Assembly: GCF_010728925.1 (NCBI RefSeq)
Contig: NZ_AP022608.1
Location: forward strand, 5,456,001-5,520,000
Source: Mycolicibacterium gadium
Lineage (GTDB): Bacteria; Actinomycetota; Actinomycetes; Mycobacteriales; Mycobacteriaceae
Reading direction: 5' to 3'
DNA: 64,000 nucleotides
Shown piece after piece: positions 18,875-28,605 of the stretch. Position 1 is the first letter of the stretch, and each line of letters begins with the position of its first letter. The notes under the pieces are model-generated. The model was given only the letters and a program-made list of their open reading frames with translations. It searched no databases and was not told the DNA's origin. The translations under genes and the position numbers were made by a program.

Positions 18875-21496
18875 GTGATCAGCGGGGATCCGCTGGCGGG
18901 ACGCGACAGCGAGCTCTCGGCGATCCGTCGCACGCTCAGTGGGGGAAGTAAAAATTCCGGCGTCGTGATCGTGGGCGCCGCGGGTGTCGGAAAGACGCGG
19001 CTCGCACGCGAAGTTCTCGCGCGCGCCGAGACGTCGGGGGAGCGGACCAACTGGATCGTCGGCACGGAGTCCGCGCGCGCACTTCCGCTTGGCGCCTTCA
19101 CCTCGTTGATTGGCGACGCGATCGCCGACCCCATGCCCGTCGTCCGGCACGTGATCAATTCCCTGCTCGCACACCAGCGTCAGAGTCGCGTCCTGATCGG
19201 CGTCGACGACGCACATCTGCTAGACGGATTGTCCGCGCACGTCGTTCATCAGCTCGCACACACCCGCGGCGTCCGCCTCGTGGTGACCATGCGGACGGGT
19301 GCCACACCGCCCGATGCCATCACGGCGCTGTGGAAGGACGACCTGCTCACTCGCCTCGACTTGGAGCCGCTGACCGTCGACGGCACGCGGGCGATGATCG
19401 AGGTCGCCCTCGGTGGCGCGGTCGATGCTCGCAGCGTGCAACGCTTTTGGAAGCTTACCGGCGGCAACGCGCTCTTCCTGCACCAACTCGTCAAGGACCA
19501 GGTTTCCGCGGGCCGGATGCGGATGATGGCCGGTGTCTGGATGTGGGATGGCGACGTCGCGGTGTCGCAGAGCATCACGGACATGGTCGGCAGGCAGTTG
19601 CACGAACTCACGCCAGAGGTGGCGCTCGTCGTCGACACTCTGTCGCAGTGCGAACCGCTCGCCGTCGATGTGCTGTGCGATCTGGTGGGCCGCAGCGACC
19701 TCGAGAACGCCGAGCAGATGCGCCTGATCACCATCGAGCGCTCGGGAGATCAACTCATCGCCCGTCTGGCCCATCCGCTCTACGGGGAGCTGCGCCGGAC
19801 CGTGGCCGGCGAGATGTACGTGTCGAAGATTCGCGGCCGCCTGGCCGAACGGCTCGCAAAGGATCCGGACGCGGACCCGCAGGCGACGGTGCGTAGGGCC
19901 TTGCTCGCGCTGGAGTCCGATCTGCCACCGGATCCGCGTCTGTGCCTGCAGGCAGCGCAGCACGCGATGACGCTGCTGGACCTCGATCTGGCTGACCGTT
20001 TCGCTGCTGCCGCGGCGTCTGCCGGAGCGCCCGACGCGCTCGGAGTGCGGGCGATGAACTGGTTCTTCCTCGGCCGCGGCCTCGACACCGAGAACGTCCT
20101 GCGGGCGATCGATCATGACGGCCCTGAGGGGGCACACCAATGGGTTACCCTGCGGGCCGCGAACATGATCTGGATGCTCGGGCGGTGCAACGACGCCGCG
20201 GCTCTGCTCGACGAACTGGCCCGAGGTCCGGAATCGCCTGCCGATGTGGCAGCGCGGACTGCGGTGGAAGCATGTGTCGACGCAGCATCCGCACGGTGCG
20301 ACGACGCTGCCAAAAAGGCGACAGCGGCACTGGACTCGGGTCTGCTGTCGGATTTCCCCGTGATGTTGGCGTCGGTCGCATTGACCATGGCGATGGGTGC
20401 GCTGGGGCGGGGAGATGACCTCTCCACGGTCGCGCAGGCCGCGCTCGACCGTGCCATGACTTCGTTCCAGGCGTCTCACATGCGGTTCTGGTTCGGCAGC
20501 GTCTACGCGAGGGCCTGCAGGCTGACCGGCCGGATCGACGAATGTGTCGAGATGGTCGCAGGGCTTTCCGACTCGGCACGTGACGCACCTAGCCTGGCCT
20601 ACGCGAATCTGGCCTCCCTGATGGGCGTCGCGGCCCTGATGCGCGGCGACGTCAAGGTCGCCGTGACACTCCTGCACGAGGCGCTTGCGGGTGCCGAAAG
20701 GCACGGTGGCACATCGGGTCTGCGCCCTGCCACCTGCTTCTCACTCGCCGAGGCGCACGCGAAACTCGGCGAAGCGGAGGCCGCCAAGGCTGCGATCGTG
20801 GAGGCACAGTCCTGTGTGCCGCCCGACTATCTGTTCATGCAGACGGCGCAGAGTATCGCGACGGGCTGGTCGCTTGCCGCGAACGGTTGCGTCACTGAGG
20901 CGATCACCGCCGTCAAATCGGCTGCAGCCCAGGCGCGTCAACGCGAACAACCGACGCACGAGCTGGCCTGCCTGCAGGTGGCGGCGCAGTGGGGCGACGT
21001 CTCCGGCGCGGTACGGGCCCGTGAGATCGCGAACGACCTGGACCTGCCGCTGGCCAAAGCCGTTGCCCAGCATGCGGAATCGTTGGCCGCCAACGACGGC
21101 GAAGGTCTCCTGCTCGCGTCCGGCGAGTACCAGGCGATCGGTGACCGCGCGACCGCTGCGGACGTCGCGGCGCAGGCCGCCGTGGCTTTCACCGGGGATC
21201 AGCAGCGCAAGCGCGGTCTCTGGGCCGCGGCCGTGGCCAAGGAACTCAGCGACGCGTGCGGTGGATTGTGCACTCCGGCGCTGCGCAGCCCGGCAAGTCA
21301 GCCGTTGACCGGACGGCAGCGCGAAATCGTCGAACTGATCGTGGCGGGGCTGTCCAACCGCCAGATCGCTGACCGGCTGGTGATGTCCGTCCGGAGTGTC
21401 GAGGGCCACGTGTACCGCGCGTGTCAACGGGTCGGGGCCAATTCTCGCGAGGAACTGACGAGGATAGCTCGGGCGGGACCGGCCGCGACCCGCTAG
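18875..21496 (+). CDS. LuxR-family large ATPase regulator (LAL/MalT-like)
   Basis: An 873-residue transcription activator of the LAL type. An N-terminal AAA-type ATPase begins at residue 1, with Walker A GAAGVGKT near 34 and LIGVDDAHLLD as Walker B. A long alpha-helical TPR-like middle (about 330-790) is the expected inducer and partner platform. The C-terminal LuxR helix-turn-helix covers about 808-865 (LTGRQREIVELIVAGLSNRQ... and VEGHVYRACQRVG). It is divergent from lldP and lies 22 bp upstream of an acyl-CoA ligase, so either may be a target. The effector is unknown. The module is absent from the M. tuberculosis order here. Confidence 0.9.
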   Translation: MISGDPLAGRDSELSAIRRTLSGGSKNSGVVIVGAAGVGKTRLAREVLARAETSGERTNWIVGTESARALPLGAFTSLIGDAIADPMPVVRHVINSLLAHQRQSRVLIGVDDAHLLDGLSAHVVHQLAHTRGVRLVVTMRTGATPPDAITALWKDDLLTRLDLEPLTVDGTRAMIEVALGGAVDARSVQRFWKLTGGNALFLHQLVKDQVSAGRMRMMAGVWMWDGDVAVSQSITDMVGRQLHELTPEVALVVDTLSQCEPLAVDVLCDLVGRSDLENAEQMRLITIERSGDQLIARLAHPLYGELRRTVAGEMYVSKIRGRLAERLAKDPDADPQATVRRALLALESDLPPDPRLCLQAAQHAMTLLDLDLADRFAAAAASAGAPDALGVRAMNWFFLGRGLDTENVLRAIDHDGPEGAHQWVTLRAANMIWMLGRCNDAAALLDELARGPESPADVAARTAVEACVDAASARCDDAAKKATAALDSGLLSDFPVMLASVALTMAMGALGRGDDLSTVAQAALDRAMTSFQASHMRFWFGSVYARACRLTGRIDECVEMVAGLSDSARDAPSLAYANLASLMGVAALMRGDVKVAVTLLHEALAGAERHGGTSGLRPATCFSLAEAHAKLGEAEAAKAAIVEAQSCVPPDYLFMQTAQSIATGWSLAANGCVTEAITAVKSAAAQARQREQPTHELACLQVAAQWGDVSGAVRAREIANDLDLPLAKAVAQHAESLAANDGEGLLLASGEYQAIGDRATAADVAAQAAVAFTGDQQRKRGLWAAAVAKELSDACGGLCTPALRSPASQPLTGRQREIVELIVAGLSNRQIADRLVMSVRSVEGHVYRACQRVGANSREELTRIARAGPAATR

Positions 21497-21518
21497 GCCC
21501 GCAGAGAGGGGCAGGCAC

Positions 21519-23087
21519 ATGGACGACGACCCGCACGGCCGCGTGGCGGGACTCGGGCATTGGGTGAGTCGGCGTGCGTTCCTATCCGGCGACGCGGTCG
21601 TGCTGGTCGACGGAGACCGTCGGATGACCTACACCTCGTTCGACGAGCGAACGAATCGACTCGCGAGGGTGTTTCGCGATCTCGGCGTTGAGCGCGGCGA
21701 CCGTGTCGCCGCCTTGATGGTGAACTCTGCGGAGTTTCTCGAGACGATGTTCGCCGTCGCGAAACTCGGAGCCGTGTTCGTGCCGATCAACTTCCGGCTG
21801 TCCGCACCCGAAGTGTCCTACCTGCTGGCCGATTCGGGTGCCGTCGCATTCCTATGGTCGGCCCATCTGGGCGAATTGGCCCGTGCCGCGTTAGTCGGTG
21901 ACGGAGTGCAGGTGCCGGTCCGCCTGGTGGTCGGTGGTGAAACCTCAGGCGGTGAAGCAGATTTCGAGCAGGCGCTCGCCAGTGGTGAGCCGGGACGCCT
22001 TGACGTCGACGTCGCGGGCGCAGACTTGTGCTGCCTGCCGTATACCTCGGGCACGACCGGGCGGCCGAAGGGTGCGATGCTGACCCACGACAATTTGATG
22101 TGGAACGTGATAAACAATCTCAGCGTCGGCCGCGGCATGCGTGAAGGAGACCGGACGGTCACCGTCGCACCGCTGTTCCACATGGGCGGGCTTGGGGTCC
22201 ATACACTTCCGTTGATCTACGTCGGTGGGACCGTCACCTTGTTGCCGTCCTTCGACCCCGCGCAGACCCTCGCGACGATGGCGCGGGAACGGGTCACCAT
22301 GCAGTTCCTCGTGCCGGCCATGTGGGCCGCGTTGATGGCCGTCCCCGACTTCGACTCATACGATCTGTCGGCACTCGAACTCGCGGTGTGCGGTGCCGCA
22401 CCATGTCCCATGCCTGTGATCGAGTACTTTCAGGGCAAAGGGGTATCCTTCCAGGAGGGCTACGGGCTCACCGAAACCGCGCCCGGGGCCACGCTTCTCG
22501 ACGCAGCTCACGTCAAGGAAAAGTCGGGCACCATCGGGCGCGCGCTCTTCCACGTGCAGCTGCGGATCGTAGACGAGGCGGACAGGGATGTGGCGACCGA
22601 CACCGTGGGCGAGGTCATCGTGCGAGGTCCGAATGTGTTCGCGGGCTACTGGAACAAGCCGGAGGCGACGGCCGAGGCGTTCCGTGGCGGCTGGTTCCAC
22701 ACCGGGGACCTCGGTCGGATGGACGCCGACGGTTTCGTCACGCTCGTGGATCGCAAGAAGGACATGATCATCTCCGGCGGCGAGAACGTCTATCCGATCG
22801 AGGTCGAGCAGGTGCTCTATCGCCACGATGCGATACGGGAGGTCGCGGTCGTCGGTGTGCCACACGAGAAGTGGGGAGAGACACCCATCGCTGTGGTTGC
22901 GCTGCACGCCGATGCGCAGGCGACCGCCGACGAGCTGATCGGATATGCCCGCGAGCGGCTGGCACACTTCAAATGCCCGACGCGCGTCGAGTACGTATCC
23001 GAGTTGCCCCGCAACGCGACCGGCAAGGTGCTGAAGACGACACTGCGCAAGGACTACGGCGGACAGGAATCGGCCGTCACCCGTTGA
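21519..23087 (+). CDS. Acyl-CoA synthetase (FadD-type AMP-forming ligase)
   Basis: A 522-residue adenylate-forming enzyme that activates a carboxylic acid to its CoA thioester through an acyl-AMP. Motifs are the P-loop-like TSGTTGRPKGAMLTHDN (about 177-193), GYGLTET, the hinge and adenine motif HTGDLGRMDADGF, and the C-terminal catalytic lysine region PRNATGKVLKT. It starts 22 bp after the LuxR-type gene, so it is probably cotranscribed. Chain length and substrate cannot be read from the sequence; medium- or short-chain or aromatic acids are all possible. Its 3' end overlaps the convergent tap gene by 11 bp. Confidence 0.92.
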   Translation: MDDDPHGRVAGLGHWVSRRAFLSGDAVVLVDGDRRMTYTSFDERTNRLARVFRDLGVERGDRVAALMVNSAEFLETMFAVAKLGAVFVPINFRLSAPEVSYLLADSGAVAFLWSAHLGELARAALVGDGVQVPVRLVVGGETSGGEADFEQALASGEPGRLDVDVAGADLCCLPYTSGTTGRPKGAMLTHDNLMWNVINNLSVGRGMREGDRTVTVAPLFHMGGLGVHTLPLIYVGGTVTLLPSFDPAQTLATMARERVTMQFLVPAMWAALMAVPDFDSYDLSALELAVCGAAPCPMPVIEYFQGKGVSFQEGYGLTETAPGATLLDAAHVKEKSGTIGRALFHVQLRIVDEADRDVATDTVGEVIVRGPNVFAGYWNKPEATAEAFRGGWFHTGDLGRMDADGFVTLVDRKKDMIISGGENVYPIEVEQVLYRHDAIREVAVVGVPHEKWGETPIAVVALHADAQATADELIGYARERLAHFKCPTRVEYVSELPRNATGKVLKTTLRKDYGGQESAVTR

Positions 23088-24324
23088 CGGTCGGTTCGGC
23101 GGCCGGTGGGCGATCCAGCTCCCGCAGCGCGGGCAGGAACACCGCGACGACGCCGAGCGCCAACATGGGCAGCGACAGCGCGAGGAACGTCGTGTGTAGG
23201 CCTGCGGCGTCGGTGAGCGGTCCCGCGATGATCAGACCGAGTGGGCCCGCGGCGTAGGCCAGCGACCCCATCACCCCGACCACCCGACCGCGCAGATGCT
23301 TCGGCGCACGGGTCTGCATCACGTAGTTGTAGATCGGCGCGATCGGCCCGTACACCAGCCCGACGACGGCACTCAGCCCGAGGATGAGCGGCAGGGGCGG
23401 GAGGAACGCGATCACCGTCATCGCCGCGCCGAGGGTGATCACCGCGGTCAGCATCGTGGTGCGGCGGCTCATGTACTTCGACAGGACCGCATATCCCAGC
23501 GCGCCGACCAGGCCGCCGATGCCCATGGCCATCAACACCCAGCCCAGCTGCGCGGGTTCGTTGCGGTCGGTGAAGTACTTGGGGAAGAGCACGCTCTCCA
23601 TCGGCAGGTACAGACCGTTGGCCGCCAAGCTGATGAACGCCAATGTGCGCAGGACCCTGTTGCGCCACACGAATCGGAGCCCCTCGACTATGCCTGCCCA
23701 GACGCTCTCCGATAGCGCCTCCCTGTCGGGTTTGCCGGTGCCTTCCAGCCGCAGAACGCCGATCGCGATGATCGACAACACGAACGCCGTCGTGGTGACC
23801 CACATGGTGTTGACACCGCCGAGCGTGGCTATCAGCAGGCCACCGATACCGGGCCCGACGATGTAGGCCAGATTGAAGATCGCCTCGTAGACGCTGTTGG
23901 CACGGTCCAGGGTCCAGCCCGCCCGCCCCGCCGCCTCCGGCAGCATCGTCTCGCGGGCGGTCATGCCCGCCGGGTCGAAGAAGCCGCCGAGTCCGGCGAG
24001 CACGGCCAGCACCGCGACGTTGATGACCTCGACCCCGAACGTCAAGGCCAGCACGGGCACCGCGGCCACCGATATCGCGGACAACGCATCGGAGATCATC
24101 GCCACGCGTCGGCGTCCGAGATAGTCCACGGCCGCGCCGGCGATCAGGGTCGCCGCAAGCAGCGGCAGCGTTCCGGCCATCGCGACCACCGATGCCTCGA
24201 CAGCAGAGCCGTTGCGCTGCAACACAAGCCATGGGAATGCCACGATCGAGATGCCGTTGCCTGCGCCGGCCATCAGCGCGGAGAACAGGATCAGAAAGAG
24301 CGGGCCGCGCTTGTTCGTCGTCAT
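23077..24324 (-). CDS. tap: MFS multidrug efflux transporter Tap-like (Rv1258c)
   Basis: A 12-helix major-facilitator exporter of 415 residues, close to the Tap length. It begins [20 protein letters not shown]; an upstream ATG at 24384 would add 20 residues and run into the udgB region, so I chose 24324. The motif-A loop appears as [13 protein letters not shown] between helices 2 and 3. The neighbour udgB, divergent and 58 bp away, matches Rv1258c-Rv1259. Mycobacterial Tap exports tetracycline and aminoglycosides and belongs to the WhiB7 regulon; I could not see a clear AT-rich WhiB7 element upstream. Confidence 0.87.
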   Translation of the reverse strand: MTTNKRGPLFLILFSALMAGAGNGISIVAFPWLVLQRNGSAVEASVVAMAGTLPLLAATLIAGAAVDYLGRRRVAMISDALSAISVAAVPVLALTFGVEVINVAVLAVLAGLGGFFDPAGMTARETMLPEAAGRAGWTLDRANSVYEAIFNLAYIVGPGIGGLLIATLGGVNTMWVTTTAFVLSIIAIGVLRLEGTGKPDREALSESVWAGIVEGLRFVWRNRVLRTLAFISLAANGLYLPMESVLFPKYFTDRNEPAQLGWVLMAMGIGGLVGALGYAVLSKYMSRRTTMLTAVITLGAAMTVIAFLPPLPLILGLSAVVGLVYGPIAPIYNYVMQTRAPKHLRGRVVGVMGSLAYAAGPLGLIIAGPLTDAAGLHTTFLALSLPMLALGVVAVFLPALRELDRPPAAEPTVNG

Positions 24325-24382
24325 GTTGATCTTGACGAAGATAACAGCGGCGAGGGCCGCTCGACATACCATTTCGCGGCGC

Positions 24383-25228
24383 ATGCACAGTGGTCATGTG
24401 GATTTGAAGCTGCCCCATCCGCGTACCGGCGCGCAGTTCGCCTCGCCGGTGCCACCCGGTGCCGGCTGGCCTGGAGACGTCGCCTCTCCCGTGACCCCGG
24501 TCGCGACCAAGTCGGCGCAGGTGGTCCGGATGGCGGCCGCGGCGATGTCGATGGAGCAACTCGACGCCGAGATATCCGTCTGCCGTGCCTGTCCGCGTCT
24601 GGTGCAGTGGCGCGAGGACGTGGCCGTCGCGAAGCGCAAGTCCTACGCCGACCAACCGTATTGGGGGCGGCCCATACCCGGGTGGGGGTCACCGCGGCCG
24701 AGGATGATGATCGTCGGACTGGCGCCCGCGGCGCATGGCGGCAATCGCACCGGCAGGGTTTTCACCGGAGACCGATCCGGAGACTTCCTCTTCGCCGGAC
24801 TGCACCGCGCGGGCCTGGCGAATCAGGAACTGTGCGTCGATGCCGCTGATGGGTTGGCGCTCAACGATACTCGGATCGCTGCCGCGGTCCGATGCGCACC
24901 GCCGGCCAATGCGCCGACACCGGAGGAGCGGATCACATGTGCGCCATGGCTGGACGCCGAGTGGCGCCTGACGCGTGCGTCGGTTCGGGTGATCATTGCG
25001 CTCGGCGGGTTCGGGTGGCGGGCCGCGCTGGAGATGGTTCGCAACGGTGGCGGAACCATCGGATCACCGGCACCGCGATTCGGCCACGGCGTGACCGCTG
25101 ACCTCGGTGAGGTCACGCTCATCGGCTGCTTCCACCCGAGCCAGCAGAACACATTCACCGGGCGGCTCACTGCGCAGATGCTCGACGACGTGTTCGTGCG
25201 GGCGAAGGCTCTAGCATCCGCCGAATAG
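24383..25228 (+). CDS. udgB: Family 5 uracil-DNA glycosylase UdgB
   Basis: A DNA-repair enzyme of about 281 residues that removes uracil and other deaminated bases from DNA, including from double strands. Diagnostic motifs are [19 protein letters not shown] (motif A region) and [11 protein letters not shown] (motif C region). Cysteines in [15 protein letters not shown] and ITCAPW are placed to bind the 4Fe-4S cluster of this family. Start options are the ATG at 24383 or the GTG at 24398; neither has a strong ribosome site. The last 62 bases overlap, tail to tail, the coding region of the TetR gene on the other strand. Matches Rv1259. Confidence 0.93.
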   Translation: MHSGHVDLKLPHPRTGAQFASPVPPGAGWPGDVASPVTPVATKSAQVVRMAAAAMSMEQLDAEISVCRACPRLVQWREDVAVAKRKSYADQPYWGRPIPGWGSPRPRMMIVGLAPAAHGGNRTGRVFTGDRSGDFLFAGLHRAGLANQELCVDAADGLALNDTRIAAAVRCAPPANAPTPEERITCAPWLDAEWRLTRASVRVIIALGGFGWRAALEMVRNGGGTIGSPAPRFGHGVTADLGEVTLIGCFHPSQQNTFTGRLTAQMLDDVFVRAKALASAE

Positions 25229-25820
25229 TCGCGAACTGCACGTTGGCCAGCGCGCCAATCTCGGCCGGCGGGATCTCGTCGTAGTGGGCGATGGTCCACT
25301 CGTCGAATACCCGGATGACGCCGAACGTCAGGCTGACCTGCAACGCCTGCGGCAGGTCGTCCGACACCGCCCCCGACGTGCGACCGATCAAGAGGAGTTC
25401 CTCCAGCCAGGTGCGCACCGCGGCCATGGTGTCGCCGACGGTGCCGTGCTCCGCGGACGGCGACCGGCTGTAGAACATCCGGCCCAGGGTGAGGAACGAC
25501 CCCTGGGTCTGGGAGGCGACGACGAGTTCGGCGAAGAACCGTTCGAGCCGCGGCCAGAACATGTGGCCCGCGAATTCCGATGGCTTCGGAAATGTGATGG
25601 TCCCCGCCACAGTATCGACTAATTCGCGTACCACGAATTCGAAGAGCTGCGCTTTCGAGCTCAGCACGTAGTAGAACGAGCTCTTGCTCATGCCGCAGGC
25701 CTCGATGATGCGGTTCAAGGATGCGTTTTCGTAACCCGCAGAGGCGAATTCAGCTGCCGACACCTCGACGAGCCGCCGTCTTCGTTCGGCGTCCATCCGT
25801 CGGAGTCGGCCCGTGTTCAC
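25167..25820 (-). CDS. TetR-family regulator
   Basis: A DNA-binding regulator of up to 217 residues. The helix-turn-helix lies about 10-60 ([34 protein letters not shown]). The C-terminal ligand domain is helical and not diagnostic. The start is the GTG at 25820 or the ATG at 25796; no clear ribosome site separates them. It is divergent from the FAD monooxygenase at 25875, its most likely target, with a short inverted repeat between them. The gene has no counterpart at this place in the remembered M. tuberculosis order. Its 3' end overlaps udgB by 62 bp. Confidence 0.87.
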   Translation of the reverse strand: MNTGRLRRMDAERRRRLVEVSAAEFASAGYENASLNRIIEACGMSKSSFYYVLSSKAQLFEFVVRELVDTVAGTITFPKPSEFAGHMFWPRLERFFAELVVASQTQGSFLTLGRMFYSRSPSAEHGTVGDTMAAVRTWLEELLLIGRTSGAVSDDLPQALQVSLTFGVIRVFDEWTIAHYDEIPPAEIGALANVQFATIRRMLEPSPARTRRRASAQ

Positions 25821-25840
25821 GGGCAGATGATAGCAAGTGG

Positions 25841-25850
25841 ACCGTGCGGT
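25841..25850. promoter_or_regulatory. Short inverted repeat, possible TetR operator
   Basis: ACCG-TG-CGGT lies between the divergent TetR and FAD-monooxygenase genes, just upstream of the latter's -10 box. The arms are only 4 bp, so the call is tentative. Confidence 0.25.
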
Positions 25851-25861
25851 ACACAGAATGG

Positions 25862-25867
25862 TAGCTT
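25862..25867 (+). promoter_or_regulatory. -10 box, leaderless start of the FAD monooxygenase
   Basis: TAGCTT is followed by 7 nt and the ATG at 25875. Confidence 0.45.
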
Positions 25868-25874
25868 GGCGAAT

Positions 25875-27107
25875 ATGTTTGTGCCGAAACCCGTCGAAAA
25901 ACAATATGAACAGGCCCGGACCGACGACCTGCGCGTGCTGGTGGTGGGGGCCGGAATCGCGGGCGTCACGGTCGCTCAACTGCTCCGCCGGGGCGGGCGT
26001 CACCCGGTGATCATCGAGCGGGCACACGACGCCTCAGCCGCCGGTTACATGCTTGCCCTGATGCCGATGGTCGACGCCGCCATCGACGACCTCGGGATCC
26101 GGACCCGGTATCGCGCGTCCAGCGTTTCGTTCGATCGCTACGCCGTGCACGGGCACACCGGCCGCATGTTGCGTGAGGATTCGATGGCCGAAGTCATCGC
26201 CAGTTATGGCGACTACCGGGGCATCGCGCGTGGTGCGCTGCTCGATGTGCTCTCGGCTGAAGGATGTCCGGTGACGTTCGATTCGACGGTCAGCGCACTG
26301 AATGAAAACCCGGGCGCCGTCGAGGTAGGCATCACGACCGACGGTGTGACACACCAACTCGAGTTCGACCTCGTCGTCATCGCCGACGGGATCGGATCGA
26401 CGACGCGCGAGCTGGTGCCGGCCTATCGGCCAGCCGCGGTCACCGATACGAAGTGGGGCGGCTGGGTGGTGTGGTCGCCGGGTGACGACGACTCCGACCT
26501 CGGCGAAGAGGTCTGGGGCGACGGGTTTTTCATCGGCATGTATCCCGTCGCCGGGCAGCTGGGGATCTTTCTCGGCGGCCCGCGCGCCGACACCGCAGTG
26601 GGGCCGGGACCGTTCGTCGAGCGCATCCGCGGCAAGCTCGCGACGGTCAACCCGCGGATCGCGGATGCGCTGACGGCTGTGGCCCGGGCCGCCGATCCCT
26701 ACTATTGGGCGCTGACCGATTGCCGCGCACCGGCGTGGACCACCGACCGCACGGTATTGCTCGGTGACGCGGCCGCGGGCTTTCTTCCCACCGCGGGTGT
26801 GGGCGCAGGGATGGCGATGGAATCGGCGTGGGTGCTTGCCCGCATGCTGCGGAATGGGGATACGTCACGGCTCTCCGGTCTGCTCCGCAACTTCGAGCTC
26901 GGCCAACGCCCCCGTGTGGAAGCCGCCCAGGACAATTCCCGTCAGCTGGCGAAGCTGATGTTCCACCGCAGCAGGAGCCTGGCGTGGGCTCGGGAGTTCG
27001 CGATGCGGTTCGTGAGCGTTGAACGGGCGCTGCGGCCGATCCAGCGGCTGCTGCACGAACAGCCGGACCCGGACCTACTCGTCGGGGAAGCCGTGGGGAC
27101 GACGTAG
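25875..27107 (+). CDS. FAD-dependent monooxygenase/oxidoreductase (Rv1260-like)
   Basis: A 410-residue flavoprotein of the p-hydroxybenzoate-hydroxylase type. The dinucleotide fold VVGAGIAGVTVAQLLRRGG lies near residues 25-43 and the second FAD motif is VLLGDAAAGFLPTAGVGAGM. The intermediate DG-type motif DLVVIADGIGSTTRE is also present. NAD(P)H-driven hydroxylation of an aromatic or polyketide-like compound is the family role; the substrate is unknown. The ATG at 25875 is fixed by the -10 box 7 nt upstream. It is followed 13 bp later by a luciferase-like flavin oxidoreductase, so the two may act in one pathway under the divergent TetR. Confidence 0.87.
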   Translation: MFVPKPVEKQYEQARTDDLRVLVVGAGIAGVTVAQLLRRGGRHPVIIERAHDASAAGYMLALMPMVDAAIDDLGIRTRYRASSVSFDRYAVHGHTGRMLREDSMAEVIASYGDYRGIARGALLDVLSAEGCPVTFDSTVSALNENPGAVEVGITTDGVTHQLEFDLVVIADGIGSTTRELVPAYRPAAVTDTKWGGWVVWSPGDDDSDLGEEVWGDGFFIGMYPVAGQLGIFLGGPRADTAVGPGPFVERIRGKLATVNPRIADALTAVARAADPYYWALTDCRAPAWTTDRTVLLGDAAAGFLPTAGVGAGMAMESAWVLARMLRNGDTSRLSGLLRNFELGQRPRVEAAQDNSRQLAKLMFHRSRSLAWAREFAMRFVSVERALRPIQRLLHEQPDPDLLVGEAVGTT

Positions 27108-27120
27108 CGTTGAACCTCAG

Positions 27121-28158
27121 ATGCAGCTTTCTGTCCTAGACCTCGTCCCGGTACGTACCGACCAGTCCACTTCGGACGCGCTGGCCGCCTCGACACACCT
27201 GGCGCAGACGGCCGACCGGCTTGGTTACACCCGATACTGGGTCGCCGAGCATCACAACATGCCGTCTGTCGCGGCGACCAGCCCGCCGGTTGTCATCGCT
27301 CATCTGGCCGCGCACACGACACGGCTGCGTCTGGGCTCAGGAGGGGTCATGCTGCCCAACCATGCGCCGCTGGCCGTGGCCGAGCAATTCGCGTTGCTAG
27401 AGGCCGCGCATCCGGGACGAATCGACCTCGGCATCGGCCGAGCTCCGGGCTCCGACCCCGTGACGTCGTTGGCGCTGCGCGGTGCCGCCGGTCGCGACGA
27501 TCGCGATATCGAAGCGTTCCCCGAGTATCTCGACGACGTCGTGGCGCTGATGGGCGCCAACGGCGTGCGGGTACCGATTCCGAACCAGCGCTACGTCCTC
27601 AAGGCGACTCCGGCCGCGGTGACAGTACCCAAGCTGTGGTTGTTGGGCTCGTCGATGTACTCGGCGCACCTGGCCGCCGCCAAGGGGTTGCCGTACGTGT
27701 TCGCGCACCACTTTTCGGGCCAGGGTACGGCCGAGGCGCTGGCCGTGTACCGGTCGGAGTTCCGGCCGAGCGATCTTGCTCCCGAACCACTGACCTTCCT
27801 CACCGTCAACGCGGTCGTCGCCGAGACCCGTGACGAGGCGGTGGCGCTGGCGCTGCCGAACCTGCAGATGATGGCGCGGCTACGGACGGGTCAACCGCTG
27901 GGCGCGCTGGACCTTGTCGAGGACGCTCAGTCCGCGGTGGTCAGCCCGCAGCAGCAACTCATCGCCGACGCCACGCTGCGACGCTCGGTGATCGGGTCGC
28001 CGACCGAGGCGGCCGAGCAGATGCGTGCGCTCGCCGATGAGTTCGGCGTCGACGAGGTCATGGTCAACCCCGCCGCATCTGCGCGCCGCGGGACTGACCC
28101 CGCGACCGCGCCCGCGCGGGACAGGACGCTGGAATTGCTGGCGAAAGAGCTTTTCTAG
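27121..28158 (+). CDS. LLM-class flavin-dependent oxidoreductase (luciferase-like)
   Basis: A 345-residue TIM-barrel flavoenzyme that uses reduced FMN or F420. Features typical of the luciferase-like family are the opening LSVLDLVPVR, the motif YWVAEHHN near residue 40, GSGGVMLPNHAPLAVAEQF, and GRIDLGIGRAPG. It is most like the MsnO8-type subgroup by its short N-terminus. It lies 13 bp after the FAD monooxygenase, which suggests cotranscription. Its stop abuts the stop of the convergent nitroreductase gene. The substrate is unknown. Confidence 0.9.
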   Translation: MQLSVLDLVPVRTDQSTSDALAASTHLAQTADRLGYTRYWVAEHHNMPSVAATSPPVVIAHLAAHTTRLRLGSGGVMLPNHAPLAVAEQFALLEAAHPGRIDLGIGRAPGSDPVTSLALRGAAGRDDRDIEAFPEYLDDVVALMGANGVRVPIPNQRYVLKATPAAVTVPKLWLLGSSMYSAHLAAAKGLPYVFAHHFSGQGTAEALAVYRSEFRPSDLAPEPLTFLTVNAVVAETRDEAVALALPNLQMMARLRTGQPLGALDLVEDAQSAVVSPQQQLIADATLRRSVIGSPTEAAEQMRALADEFGVDEVMVNPAASARRGTDPATAPARDRTLELLAKELF

Positions 28159-28602
28159 TCAGGACTTCGGCGTCAGAGCGACAACACTGATGGGTCGTGT
28201 CGTCTTCTTCTGATAGGCCGTATATCGGCCGCTGTTGTTCTCGTCGGCGATGCGGAACAGGCGGGCGTAGTCGGCGTCATCGGACCCGACGATGCGCGCG
28301 GTGACCGGGAACCGTTTGGGCCCCACATTGATCTCGACGTCCGGGTTCGCCTTCAAGTTGTGGTACCACGCCGGATAGCGTCTGGCGCCCGCATTGGACG
28401 CGACGATCAGATAGTCCTCTCCGTCCTTGGCATAGGTCAGCGAGTTCGTTCTTGCCGCACCGGTTTTCGCTCCGACCGAGCGGAGCAACAGGTTCGGGGG
28501 AGCGAAGGGCAGGCGGTGGCCCACCCAGCCGTTGGTCCCTTGATAGATCTTGTCGTGGATGCTCAGTACCTTGAGCATCGCCCGCTGCACACGTGACGGC
28601 AT
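28159..28602 (-). CDS. F420-dependent nitroreductase-family protein (DDN/Rv1261c-like)
   Basis: A 147-residue split-beta-barrel protein of the deazaflavin-dependent nitroreductase family. The conserved central part reads LLLRSVGAKTGAARTNSLTY, then DGEDYLIVASNAGARRYPAWYHN, and NPDVEINVG. Relatives use F420H2 to reduce quinones and nitroimidazole drugs. It starts 3 bp after the HIT gene stop and is cotranscribed with it, as Rv1262c-Rv1261c are. Activity on any given substrate is not predictable here. Confidence 0.9.
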   Translation of the reverse strand: MPSRVQRAMLKVLSIHDKIYQGTNGWVGHRLPFAPPNLLLRSVGAKTGAARTNSLTYAKDGEDYLIVASNAGARRYPAWYHNLKANPDVEINVGPKRFPVTARIVGSDDADYARLFRIADENNSGRYTAYQKKTTRPISVVALTPKS

Positions 28603-28605
28603 GGG

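Noticed and set aside
19220..20704. 494-codon minus-strand frame inside the LuxR-type gene
   Set aside because: Overlaps a full ATPase-LuxR protein; composition is typical of a shadow frame.
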